Positions 1 through 6,706 of a DNA stretch of 11,752 nt are shown one piece after another (the stretch's first letter is position 1; every line of letters starts with the position of its first letter). The notes under the pieces were generated by a model. The model saw only the letters and a list, made by a program, of their open reading frames with translations. It made no database searches and was not told where the DNA came from. Made by a program: the position numbers and the translations under genes. The stretch is from an uncultured Oscillospiraceae bacterium (GTDB lineage: Bacteria; Bacillota; Clostridia; Oscillospirales; Ruminococcaceae), in NCBI GenBank assembly GCA_900556525.1, contig USOZ01000037.1, positions 1 to 11,752 of the forward strand, read 5' to 3'.

Positions 1-2
1 CC

Positions 3-2111
3 GCGCCCGCAGGCGACCAGACTGCTGCAAACATATCCGCAAACGGCTGGGAATTTAACCAGGTCGCAATGGGCGGCGGCGGCTTTGTGAGCGGTGTTTT
101 CGCCACAAATGAAGAGGGGCTTTACTACGCAAGGACCGACGTTGGCGGCGCATATCGCTTCAATAAGGACACCCAAAAGTGGGAGTCGGTTTCCTATGAT
201 ATAAGCGAGGAGGACAGGGGTCTGCTCGGTATCGCGGGACTTGCCTTTGCCGAAAATGAACCGAATAAGCTCTGGCTTCTTGCGGGAACGAGCTATTTCA
301 GCAGCGGAATGACCTGCCTGCTTATTTCAAATGACTACGGAACGTCATTCGAGCGCGTCAACCTTACCGAAATGATCAAGGTCGACGGAAACGGAATGGG
401 CAGAGGAAACGGCGAGCGTATTGCTGTTGACCCGAAAAACAGCGATATTGTCTATATCGGCGGATTTACGGGCGGACTTATCAAGTCCACTGACGGCGGC
501 AGAAATTTCACCGCGCTTGACATGGGCACGAAAACTGAAACCGCAAACAAAAACGGCATTTGCAGCCTTGTCATAGACCCAAAATCGGGCGACGAAAACG
601 GCTGCACAACAATTTTTGCGGCGATCTCGCGCAGCGGCGAGCCCAATCTCTACAAATCGACGGACGGCGGCGCGACATGGAACGAAGTTGCGGGCGCTCC
701 GCAGGATATTATGGTTCAGCGAATGAAGTATAACGGCGCAGGTAAGCTTGTTATCACCTATGCCGATACCGAGGGTCCGTGGAACAACGACCGCAAATCG
801 GGCGGTGTTTACACGCTTGATATAGCTTCGGGCGAATTTACCGATATTTCTCCCGCTAAGACGGGCTTCGGCGATGTTGTTGTTGACCCTGAAAATCCCG
901 ACAGAATGGTTGCCTGCACGGAAAATCTTTATATGATTCAGCCTAACGGCGCATACGGTGACGAGTTTTACAGAACTACCGACGGCGGTGCGAACTGGAC
1001 GAAGCTGAACGATGTAATGTCGCTTACGGACGGCGGAGTTGAATGGCTTAAAACAACTTCAATGCACTGGTGCAGTTCAATGTGCATAGACCCGAATAAT
1101 GTGAACAAGGTAATGGTCGTTTCCGGAAACGGCATTTTTGCCTGTGACAATATCTGGGACGAAAATCCCGAATTTTACTTCAGCGCAAAGGGCGTTGAGG
1201 AAACCGTTCCCTATGAGCTTGTGAGCATTCCCGGAGGAAAGCTCGCTACCGTTACCGGCGACTATGACGGATTTATTCAGGATACTGCCGAGGAATACGG
1301 CATGGTTATGAGCAGCACGGCGGGTTCAATGACCGACCTTGCCGTTGCGGGTCAGGCGGCAAATGTCTGGGTAAAATGCGGCGGCGACAGTAATACATTC
1401 GGATTCTGGTACAGCGAAGATTCGGGCGAGACGTGGACAAACGTGAGAAGAACGCCTCTCGAGGGAAAGAAAGTTGCTTATAAAGGCTCTGTGGCTGTAA
1501 GTGCGGACGGAAACACGTTCTACTGGGCGCCCGAAAACGGAAATAACATTTATTACAGCACGGACAAGGGGCAGACATGGGAGCAGTCGCAGGGCGGAAT
1601 AAGTGCTAAGCATCTGGCTGCCGACCCCGTAAATCCCGATTATATCTACGCGGCAAGCTCAAGCAGTTTCTATTACAGCACCGACGGCGGAAAGACTTTC
1701 AAGGATAATTCGTCGCTGTCGATTTTCTCGGCGGTAAGACCTATCGTTGAACCCGGCGCTGAAGGCAAGGTATATCTGCCTGCGCTCGGACTTCAGGTTT
1801 CGACTGATAACGGTCAGACATTCACGCGCATTGATTCGGTAGGCTACTGCGGCGCGGTCGGACTCGGCAAGGGCAAGACGGACGATTCTCCGTGTACCAT
1901 ATTTATATGGGGAAAGCCCAAAGACTGCGAAGAAACAGGCATTTACTGGTCCGAGGACGAGGGCAAGACATGGAGCATGGTGAGCGATCCGCTTCATCAG
2001 TTCGGCGGTCCCGGAAACGGCTATTTTATCTACGGTGATATGAACGTTTACGGCAGAGTTTATATGAGCACTGTCGGACTCGGAGTTATCTACGGCGACC
2101 TTATAGCCTAA
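3..2111 (+). CDS. GH74 family xyloglucanase-type endoglucanase, 3' part (5' end outside window)
   Basis: The reading frame is open from the window edge, so the true start lies upstream; the ATG at 69 is internal. GH74 enzymes are secreted double seven-bladed beta-propellers that cut the beta-1,4-glucan backbone of xyloglucan. Numbering from that ATG, the hallmark segment ARTDVGGAYR is at 21-30, with the conserved Asp24 a likely catalytic residue. GDYDGF at 397-402 is the region where I expect the second catalytic Asp, but that assignment is tentative. Nine Asp-box motifs (S-x-D-x-G-x-x-W/F) begin near residues 87, 140, 197, 303, 449, 497, 537, 578 and 628. The C-terminus (YGRVYMSTVGLGVIYGD) matches the family's closing strand. 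No dockerin or carbohydrate-binding module follows the catalytic part; an upstream signal peptide or extra domain cannot be seen. The gene stands alone before a terminator. Confidence 0.9.
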   Translation, partial: APAGDQTAANISANGWEFNQVAMGGGGFVSGVFATNEEGLYYARTDVGGAYRFNKDTQKWESVSYDISEEDRGLLGIAGLAFAENEPNKLWLLAGTSYFSSGMTCLLISNDYGTSFERVNLTEMIKVDGNGMGRGNGERIAVDPKNSDIVYIGGFTGGLIKSTDGGRNFTALDMGTKTETANKNGICSLVIDPKSGDENGCTTIFAAISRSGEPNLYKSTDGGATWNEVAGAPQDIMVQRMKYNGAGKLVITYADTEGPWNNDRKSGGVYTLDIASGEFTDISPAKTGFGDVVVDPENPDRMVACTENLYMIQPNGAYGDEFYRTTDGGANWTKLNDVMSLTDGGVEWLKTTSMHWCSSMCIDPNNVNKVMVVSGNGIFACDNIWDENPEFYFSAKGVEETVPYELVSIPGGKLATVTGDYDGFIQDTAEEYGMVMSSTAGSMTDLAVAGQAANVWVKCGGDSNTFGFWYSEDSGETWTNVRRTPLEGKKVAYKGSVAVSADGNTFYWAPENGNNIYYSTDKGQTWEQSQGGISAKHLAADPVNPDYIYAASSSSFYYSTDGGKTFKDNSSLSIFSAVRPIVEPGAEGKVYLPALGLQVSTDNGQTFTRIDSVGYCGAVGLGKGKTDDSPCTIFIWGKPKDCEETGIYWSEDEGKTWSMVSDPLHQFGGPGNGYFIYGDMNVYGRVYMSTVGLGVIYGDLIA

Positions 2112-2137
2112 ACAAAATCACAGCGTTAAATGATACT

Positions 2138-2174
2138 AAAATGACCCGTGTGGAAAAACCTCACGGGTCATTTT
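2138..2174 (+). terminator. Rho-independent terminator after the GH74 gene
   Basis: A perfect 13-base stem (AAAATGACCCGTG pairing with CACGGGTCATTTT) encloses an 11-base loop 26 bases after the GH74 stop. The A and T runs are part of the stem, so it could also act on the opposite strand for the exporter operon arriving from the right. Confidence 0.85.
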
Positions 2175-2191
2175 GCGTTTAAACGAGTGTT

Positions 2192-2308
2192 ATACTAAGC
2201 ACCAATTAAAAGCTATACAAAAAATCGAGTATATTCTTTTCATATATGAGCTATACGAGATTTTTTATCTAGGGAAGCGCTTCCCTAGGTTTTATTGGTG
2301 CTTAGTAT
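2192..2308. repeat. 117-base inverted-repeat element (MITE-like or structured RNA)
   Basis: The ends are a perfect 15-base inverted repeat (ATACTAAGCACCAAT at 2192-2206, its complement at 2294-2308). One bulged T at 2207 lets the stem run four more A-T pairs. Inside are two further hairpins. 2219-2233 pairs with 2252-2266 at 13 of 15 positions, leaving a tandem G-A mismatch (CGAG opposite CGAG). 2269-2288 is a perfect 20-base palindrome, ctagggaagcgcttccctag. The octamer AGCTATAC also occurs twice (2211, 2249). If the terminal repeat is read as 14 bases, both sides are flanked by TTA; read as 12, by TA. It encodes no protein. The right end overlaps the stop codon of the permease on the minus strand. 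A small non-autonomous mobile element and a folded RNA or terminator are both possible; no transposase is present to decide. Confidence 0.7.
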
Positions 2309-3333
2309 TATTCCGCTCGGCGCGGCGTTTTAAGCGTACCGACTGCAAAAAGTACAATGCAAAGGATCAGCAGCATTCCCATGTAGGGGAGTGCGCCCGA
2401 AAGGCTGCCTGACTGCTGTATTATTTCTACGCCTTTGGCGATCCAGCGGTGAGGGAAGCACGAGCCTATTACCTGCATTATCTGCGGCATAAATTCGTAA
2501 GGGAAAAGTATTCCCGAGAACATCGGCATAGGCATGAGCACGAACGCGCTGAACATCCACAGACCGTCGTCAGACTTCGCAAATGCGCTTGTGAAAACGT
2601 ATATCACTACCGAAAGCAGGTCAGTAATGTACATCATAATAAGATAGCCTATTTTATACTTCATTCCGAAGTCAAAGTTGAATATTTGTCCAACTGCGAA
2701 GAAAAGCGTTGTGCCTATCGCCATACATATAAAGAAGAAAACGGACATTCCGCCGAGATAAGCGCCGCGGCTTATTCCGCTGAGAAAAATGCGGTCGCGT
2801 ATTTTGTTGCGGCGTTCTTCAACAATAAGCGAGCCTAAAAGCGAAGCTGCGGTAAGCGTCTTGAATATCATAAAAGCAAGGGTCGTGCTTATGTTTATTC
2901 CCTTTTTCGGAACTTCGTTGACATTCACGATTGCGGCTGATTTTCCCGAGAGAGATGTTGCGGAAATGACTTCTTCTACCGCATTTTTTATTTCAGAGTT
3001 GCCTATTGAAACAACTTGCGCGGCGGGAGTTCCCGTCAGAGGATTATCCGCGATAATTACCGCTATTTCAATGTTGCTGTTCATCAGCTTATCCTGCAAA
3101 TCGTCCTTTTCAACCTCTTCAACGCGTATGCCGTCAAGACCTTCGAGCGCCTCGCAGATATATGCCGCACTTTCATAAGACGAGGCGTTGCATACGCCGA
3201 CGGAATGTTCCTTTGTGTACGGGAGCAGGACCGACATGAGCAAAAAGAGCAGCACGGGCTGTATCACTACTGCCATGATGAATTCTTTATTTCGCTTAAA
3301 CACGTTAAAGGCGTTTTTCATTACGGTAAACAT
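2308..3333 (-). CDS. ABC-2 type transporter permease
   Basis: This is a 341-residue integral membrane subunit of an ABC exporter of the ABC-2 (DrrB/NatB/YhgE-like) type. Hydrophobic segment 1 is near residues 18-38. A soluble, probably extracellular, domain of about 110 residues follows, then five more hydrophobic segments from about 150 onward, with the charged EERRNKIRDR loop after segment 2 that is typical of the family. The start ATG overlaps the stop of the upstream permease (TAATG), and a GGAGGAGG purine tract lies just before it, so translation is probably coupled. The protein looks full length. Its partner ATPase in this operon is truncated, so it would need an ATPase supplied elsewhere or may be non-functional. 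The substrate cannot be told from sequence; drug, lipid or peptide export are typical. The stop codon lies within the inverted-repeat element downstream. Confidence 0.88.
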   Translation of the reverse strand: MFTVMKNAFNVFKRNKEFIMAVVIQPVLLFLLMSVLLPYTKEHSVGVCNASSYESAAYICEALEGLDGIRVEEVEKDDLQDKLMNSNIEIAVIIADNPLTGTPAAQVVSIGNSEIKNAVEEVISATSLSGKSAAIVNVNEVPKKGINISTTLAFMIFKTLTAASLLGSLIVEERRNKIRDRIFLSGISRGAYLGGMSVFFFICMAIGTTLFFAVGQIFNFDFGMKYKIGYLIMMYITDLLSVVIYVFTSAFAKSDDGLWMFSAFVLMPMPMFSGILFPYEFMPQIMQVIGSCFPHRWIAKGVEIIQQSGSLSGALPYMGMLLILCIVLFAVGTLKTPRRAE

Positions 3334-4022
3334 TATGCCTGCGCCTCCTCTTCTTTTTTGGAAATTATACGAACGTGATGTTTCTTCTTTTCGCCTAAAG
3401 CAATGAGAATTGCCATGACCGCCGAAAGTCCGACAAGAATGATCGCACTATACAGCGTCTTTTCATCGAGAATGTCATTATACAGGCTTATAAGCGATTG
3501 ATTTGTCCAGTACAGCGGGCTTATTTTAACCAGCCATCTCAGCACGGGTATATTTTCCAAGAGGTAAACCGGCGTTACCGATCCGCCGAGATATGCCGAG
3601 AACATTGTGATAAGAAGAACGCTGTCCTGGCTTATCGATTTGTTCCTTCCGCGCATTCCGAGAAGGACTGCGAGAAGAACTGCGAACAGATTGTCAAGCA
3701 TAAGCAGGAGAAGCATCCAGCCTATTTTATCGCCCCATTCAACGCCGAGAACGAATGCGGAGAAAGCAAACGAAACCGCAAACTGAATACAGCCCGCGAT
3801 CATTCCGACAATGATCTTTACGGCGAACATTCCTCCGATTCCGACTTTGGAAATGCGGTATCTCTCGATAGTGCGGTTTTCGCGCTCGTCGAAGATAGAA
3901 ATTGCAATTCCCACACTCAGCATCATTAGCGTAAATCCCAGCGCGGAGAACGTGTAATATGCGCTGGAGTCTACCTTTGTTGCTGCTCCATTCGCGGATA
4001 CTTTTTCCGCCGGCAAATTCAA
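3333..4022 (-). pseudogene. ABC-2 type permease lacking its N-terminal part
   Basis: The frame encodes about 230 residues matching only the C-terminal two thirds of an ABC-2 permease: the end of the extracellular domain, a helix (YYTFSALGFTLMMLSVGIAI), the conserved cytoplasmic loop FDERENRTIERYRIS, and four or five further membrane helices, ending in a basic/acidic tail. The first membrane helix and most of the extracellular domain, roughly 140 residues judging from the neighbouring permease, are absent. Upstream in frame there is only a TTG at 4022-4020 and then a stop at 4037-4035. The sequence where the N-terminus should be instead encodes the start of an ATPase in another frame. The rest of the frame has no stops, which suggests a recent break. 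It may still be made from an internal start, but a working permease is unlikely. An assembly error is the main alternative. Confidence 0.75.
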
Positions 4023-4200
4023 TGCTTCCGCCGTCTATTGCGAGAAGACCGAGAATACAGTTTATTGTCGTGCTTTTTCCTGCGCCGTTCGGACCGAGAA
4101 TACCATGTATTTCGCCTTCTTCAACGCTCAAGCTCAGTCCGTCTACCGCTGTCATATCGGCAAACACTTTTTTAAGATTGCTTATGCGTAAAATTGACAT
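3739..4200 (-). pseudogene. ABC transporter ATP-binding protein, truncated after Walker A
   Basis: The ATG at 4200 has a strong GGAGGA site six bases upstream and begins MSILRISNLKKVF, a typical ABC exporter ATPase start. The Walker A motif GPNGAGKST is intact near residues 34-42. Homology continues through INCILGLLAIDGGSIEF and stops near base 4005. There is no Q-loop, LSGGQ signature, Walker B or H-loop. From there the frame runs out of phase through the permease sequence to a stop at 3739, giving a tail with no family resemblance. A normal ATPase of this type has about 230-310 residues; only about 65 are left. The product could bind nucleotide poorly at best and cannot hydrolyse ATP. It is the first gene of the operon, directly behind a good promoter and an operator. 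Confidence 0.8.
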
Positions 4201-4227
4201 ACATTTCCTCCATATACAATAATGTCG

Positions 4228-4243
4228 GTTAGTGTTCACTAAC
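4228..4243 (-). promoter_or_regulatory. Palindromic operator of the exporter operon
   Basis: A 16-base perfect dyad, GTTAGTG-TT-CACTAAC, sits immediately downstream of the -10 box and covers the expected transcription start of the exporter promoter. The position and symmetry suit a dimeric repressor. Exporter operons of this kind are often controlled by TetR-family proteins, but no such regulator gene is in the window. Confidence 0.65.
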
Positions 4244-4251
4244 TTAATGTT

Positions 4252-4280
4252 ATTATATCATGCGTTATATTGCTTGCCAA
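4252..4280 (-). promoter_or_regulatory. Sigma-A promoter of the ABC-2 exporter operon
   Basis: Read on the minus strand: -35 TTGGCA (4280-4275), a 17-base spacer, -10 TATAAT (4257-4252). The transcription start is expected near 4245, about 45 bases before the ATPase start codon and inside the palindrome at 4228-4243. Confidence 0.75.
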
Positions 4281-4356
4281 TCGCATTTTAACATATTTTA
4301 CCGTAACAATAATTGAATTGTGTAGAGATAATGCACAGAAAAGTTGTAAAAAATAC

Positions 4357-4385
4357 TGTACAGAAGCGGAAAAATGTGATACAAT
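4357..4385 (+). promoter_or_regulatory. Probable promoter of the short ATC-hydrolase-like gene
   Basis: The -10 TACAAT (4380-4385) is preceded by TG at 4376-4377. A weak -35 TGTACA lies 17 bases upstream, within the small palindrome CTGTACAG (4356-4363). The -35 match is only 4 of 6, so this rests mainly on the -10 box and its position 60 bases before the start codon. Confidence 0.45.
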
Positions 4386-4444
4386 GTTTATTGAAGTTAG
4401 CGTATGCAAACTTGGCGATGGAATAAACAGGAGGGACAGAAAAA

Positions 4445-4783
4445 ATGAAAAATATGTTTAAAGGCAATTTGTACGCGCTGACTATGCGGGCTGTTGAAGC
4501 GGCTTTGGGAAAAGAGACCGCGCAGCGTATTACCGAGGAAGCCTTTGCCGAATATCTGCGCACGAAGCCGATGGACGACATTAAAAATCGCGTCAAAAAT
4601 TCGCACCGGCTCAACTGCTGCGAGCAGGCGGCGATACACCTGACGCTGAAAAAATACTGCTCCGAACAGGCTTATGAGTTGGACGTGTACATATACGGAA
4701 ATCTGAACGATTTTGAATTTATGCGGAACGGAACTCTCGGAACGGGGAGCGAAAAGTGTGATTTTTATTTTAAAAGACGTTGA
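4445..4783 (+). CDS. Short protein resembling the L-2-amino-thiazoline-4-carboxylic acid hydrolase family
   Basis: 112 residues. A good AGGAGGG site at 4429-4435 lies nine bases before the ATG. The C-terminus (FEFMRNGTLGTGSEKCDFYF, residues 90-109) resembles the closing motif of ATC-hydrolase-family proteins: an Arg, a T-L-x-x-G turn, then a Cys-Asp-Phe strand. The N-terminal helix (ALTMRAVEAALGKETAQRI) also fits the start of that family. Known members are around 200 residues or more, so the middle appears shortened, either as a natural short form or by an internal deletion. Cysteines at 58, 59, 72 and 105 remain. The family was named for ring opening of ATC in L-cysteine synthesis, but most clostridial members have no shown function, so none is assigned. 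No signal peptide is visible. The stop codon overlaps the promoter of the GH13 gene. Confidence 0.5.
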   Translation: MKNMFKGNLYALTMRAVEAALGKETAQRITEEAFAEYLRTKPMDDIKNRVKNSHRLNCCEQAAIHLTLKKYCSEQAYELDVYIYGNLNDFEFMRNGTLGTGSEKCDFYFKRR

Positions 4784-4808
4784 AACTAATGCGGTAATGT
4801 GGTATAAT
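4780..4808 (+). promoter_or_regulatory. Promoter of the GH13 gene
   Basis: -35 TTGAAA (4780-4785), a 17-base spacer and a perfect -10 TATAAT (4803-4808). The -35 box overlaps the TGA stop of the preceding gene, so the GH13 gene can be transcribed independently even though it lies only 63 bases downstream. Confidence 0.8.
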
Positions 4809-4812
4809 AATG

Positions 4813-4828
4813 TTACCGAAAACGGTTA
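4813..4828 (+). promoter_or_regulatory. Possible operator at the GH13 transcription start
   Basis: The dyad ACCG-AAAA-CGGT (4815-4826), with one further matching pair at 4813/4828, lies at the expected transcription start. LacI-family sugar regulators bind sites of similar size with a central CG-rich dyad, but this one lacks their usual central CG and is short, so the call is tentative. Confidence 0.35.
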
Positions 4829-4846
4829 TCAAAAGGAGGAAGAATT

Positions 4847-6388
4847 ATGGCAAAATGGCTTGATAATGCAGTGTTTTATGAAATATATCCGCAGTCGTTC
4901 AAGGACACGAACGCGGACGGCATAGGCGATTTCAAGGGAATAATTGAAAAACTGGATTATATCCGCAGCCTTGGTTGCGACGCGATATGGCTCAACCCTT
5001 GTTTCATGTCGCCGTTCGGTGACGCGGGATATGACGTATCGGATTATTATACCGCCGCGCCGAGATACGGCACGAACGAGGACTTAAAGCAGCTTTTCGA
5101 CGAGGTCCACAAGCGGGAAATGCACGTTCTTCTCGACCTTGTTCCCGGGCATACCTCTGTTGAACATAAATGGTTCAAAGAGTCGAAGAAAGCGGAAAGA
5201 AACGAGTTTACCGACCGCTATGTGTGGACGGACAGTATATGGGAGGAGCCGACAGGAATGGGTTCGCTCCGCGGGATTTCCGATCGTGACGGCTCATGCG
5301 CCGTAAACTTTTTCTCACACCAGCCCGCTCTTAACTATGGATATTACAAGCCCGAAAGACCGTGGCAGCAATCGCAGGACGCGCCAGGACCGCGCGCGAC
5401 GCTCGAGGCAATGAAAGACGTTATGCGTTTCTGGCTGAAAATGGGCTGTGACGGATTTAGGGTCGACATGGCGGGTTCGCTTGTCAAGAACGACGAGGAC
5501 GGAAAGGGGACAATAAAGCTGTGGCAGAATGTCCGCGAGTTTCTTGACGCGGAATTTCCCGAAGCGGCAATGGTTTCTGAGTGGGGTGAACCGGATAAAT
5601 CCCTGTTAGGCGGATTTCATATGGATTTTCTTTTACACTTTGGTCCGTCGCACTATAACGACCTTTTCCGCTGTCCCGAGCCTTTCTTTTCATCTCGCGG
5701 CAAGGGCGATATTTCGGAATTTGTTGCAAAATATAAAGAAAGCTATGAAAAAGCGGGTGAGAAAGGGCTTATCTGTATTCCGTCCGGCAATCACGATATG
5801 GACAGACTTGCTCGGAACATTCACGACGACGAGCTGAAAATTGCATTTGCATTCCTGCTTTCTATGCCCGGCGCGCCGTTTATTTACTACGGTGATGAAA
5901 TAGGAATGAGATATGTTGAAAATCTTGTTTCGGTTGAGGGCGGATACGGCCGCACAGGCTCGCGTTCTCCTATGCAGTGGGACGACGGTGTGAATTCGGG
6001 ATTCAGCACGGCGGCTTCCGAGAAGCTGTATATTCCGATCGACCCTGCCGCTGACCGTCCGACCGTACAGGCACAAATAAGCGACAAAAACTCGCTTTAT
6101 AATGAAATAAAGCGGCTCATCCGTATACGCCGCGAACACCCTGCACTTCTTAGCAGGGGAGAGATCGAGTTTGTTTATGCGGAGAAAAACGAATATCCGC
6201 TTGCGTACGTCAGAAGTGTGGGCAATGAGAAAATTCTCGTTGTTATCAACCCTGCAGCTCGCGAAGCGGCGTTCGGCGGCGATTTCTCCGCAGCCGAGTG
6301 CATTTATTCCTTTGGCGCGACGGCAAAAATCGGCGGAGGCAAAGTTCTCGCCGCGCCTATGTCGGCGGGATTTTATTTGCTAAAATAA
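4847..6388 (+). CDS. GH13 alpha-amylase-family glycoside hydrolase (cytoplasmic, alpha-glucosidase-like)
   Basis: 513 residues from an ATG with an AAGGAGG site nearby; there is no signal peptide, so the enzyme acts in the cytoplasm on imported alpha-glucans or oligosaccharides. The (beta/alpha)8 barrel motifs are present in order: YEIYPQSFKDTNADGIGD (11-28), region I DLVPGHTS (97-104), region II GFRVD with nucleophile Asp207, region III VSEWGE with acid/base Glu245, and region IV SGNHD with Asp317. The DGIGDFKGI calcium-loop type sequence and GAPFIYYGDEIGM (about 344-356) point to the oligo-1,6-glucosidase/alpha-glucosidase/trehalulose group. The last ~90 residues form the usual C-terminal beta domain. 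Region I has Gly where most GH13 enzymes have Asn before the His. Exact specificity (alpha-1,4, alpha-1,6 or a transferase activity) cannot be told. Confidence 0.88.
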   Translation: MAKWLDNAVFYEIYPQSFKDTNADGIGDFKGIIEKLDYIRSLGCDAIWLNPCFMSPFGDAGYDVSDYYTAAPRYGTNEDLKQLFDEVHKREMHVLLDLVPGHTSVEHKWFKESKKAERNEFTDRYVWTDSIWEEPTGMGSLRGISDRDGSCAVNFFSHQPALNYGYYKPERPWQQSQDAPGPRATLEAMKDVMRFWLKMGCDGFRVDMAGSLVKNDEDGKGTIKLWQNVREFLDAEFPEAAMVSEWGEPDKSLLGGFHMDFLLHFGPSHYNDLFRCPEPFFSSRGKGDISEFVAKYKESYEKAGEKGLICIPSGNHDMDRLARNIHDDELKIAFAFLLSMPGAPFIYYGDEIGMRYVENLVSVEGGYGRTGSRSPMQWDDGVNSGFSTAASEKLYIPIDPAADRPTVQAQISDKNSLYNEIKRLIRIRREHPALLSRGEIEFVYAEKNEYPLAYVRSVGNEKILVVINPAAREAAFGGDFSAAECIYSFGATAKIGGGKVLAAPMSAGFYLLK

Positions 6389-6445
6389 TGCAGGCATAAG
6401 CGGACGGCGTTGCTTTAGTGTAATGTTTTTGCAAAATTGATATGA

Positions 6446-6483
6446 AAATACCCTCGGAAGTCAGCAGCTTTTCGAGGGTATTT
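6446..6483. terminator. Bidirectional terminator between the GH13 gene and the metal-uptake operon
   Basis: A perfect 11-base stem, AAATACCCTCG pairing with CGAGGGTATTT, has a 16-base loop. It follows the GH13 stop by 57 bases and lies downstream of the convergent metal permease operon. The A/T ends of the stem let it work in both directions. Confidence 0.8.
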
Positions 6484-6491
6484 ATGTTAAT

Positions 6492-6698
6492 CTATGGGAG
6501 TGAACGGCTTGTCGAAGCCGTTTCTTCGGCAAACATTCGTACATATGAAAAGGGTATTAACCGCGCATTTTGTAGTTTCGGCGTTTTCTTTAATTTTATC
6601 AGGTCGTTCATCAATCCCGTCAGCGGTTTATTGATTTTGTCAAGCTGTTCGTTGTTTCTGTTAAGTTCTTCAATGATATGTTGATTTTTCGCGGACAC
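6492..6698 (-). CDS. Possible small coiled-coil protein at the end of the metal-uptake operon
   Basis: A 68-residue frame starting at a GTG nine bases after the metal permease stop. The first 40 residues (IIEELNRNNEQLDKINKPLT and onward to about residue 40) are charged and heptad-like, which is more protein-like than a random frame. The tail is less convincing and includes a perfect DNA hairpin (AACGGCTT, GTCG loop, AAGCCGTT at 6503-6522). There is no clear ribosome binding site, so expression would depend on coupling to the permease. No family is recognised. It may be non-coding spacer. Confidence 0.25.
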   Translation of the reverse strand: MSAKNQHIIEELNRNNEQLDKINKPLTGLMNDLIKLKKTPKLQNARLIPFSYVRMFAEETASTSRSLP

Positions 6699-6706
6699 GG
6701 CTAAAG

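Noticed and set aside
69..71. ATG as the start of the GH74 gene
   Set aside because: The frame is open to the window edge and the residues before it (GWEFNQVA) belong to the first propeller strand of the family, so the true start is upstream.
2173..2412. 79-codon plus-strand frame over the inverted repeat
   Set aside because: It runs through the hairpins and into the antisense of the permease, with no ribosome site and no family resemblance.
6503..6522. Perfect 8-base stem hairpin as a separate terminator
   Set aside because: It has no proper T run on either strand, and a better bidirectional terminator lies 20 bases away.
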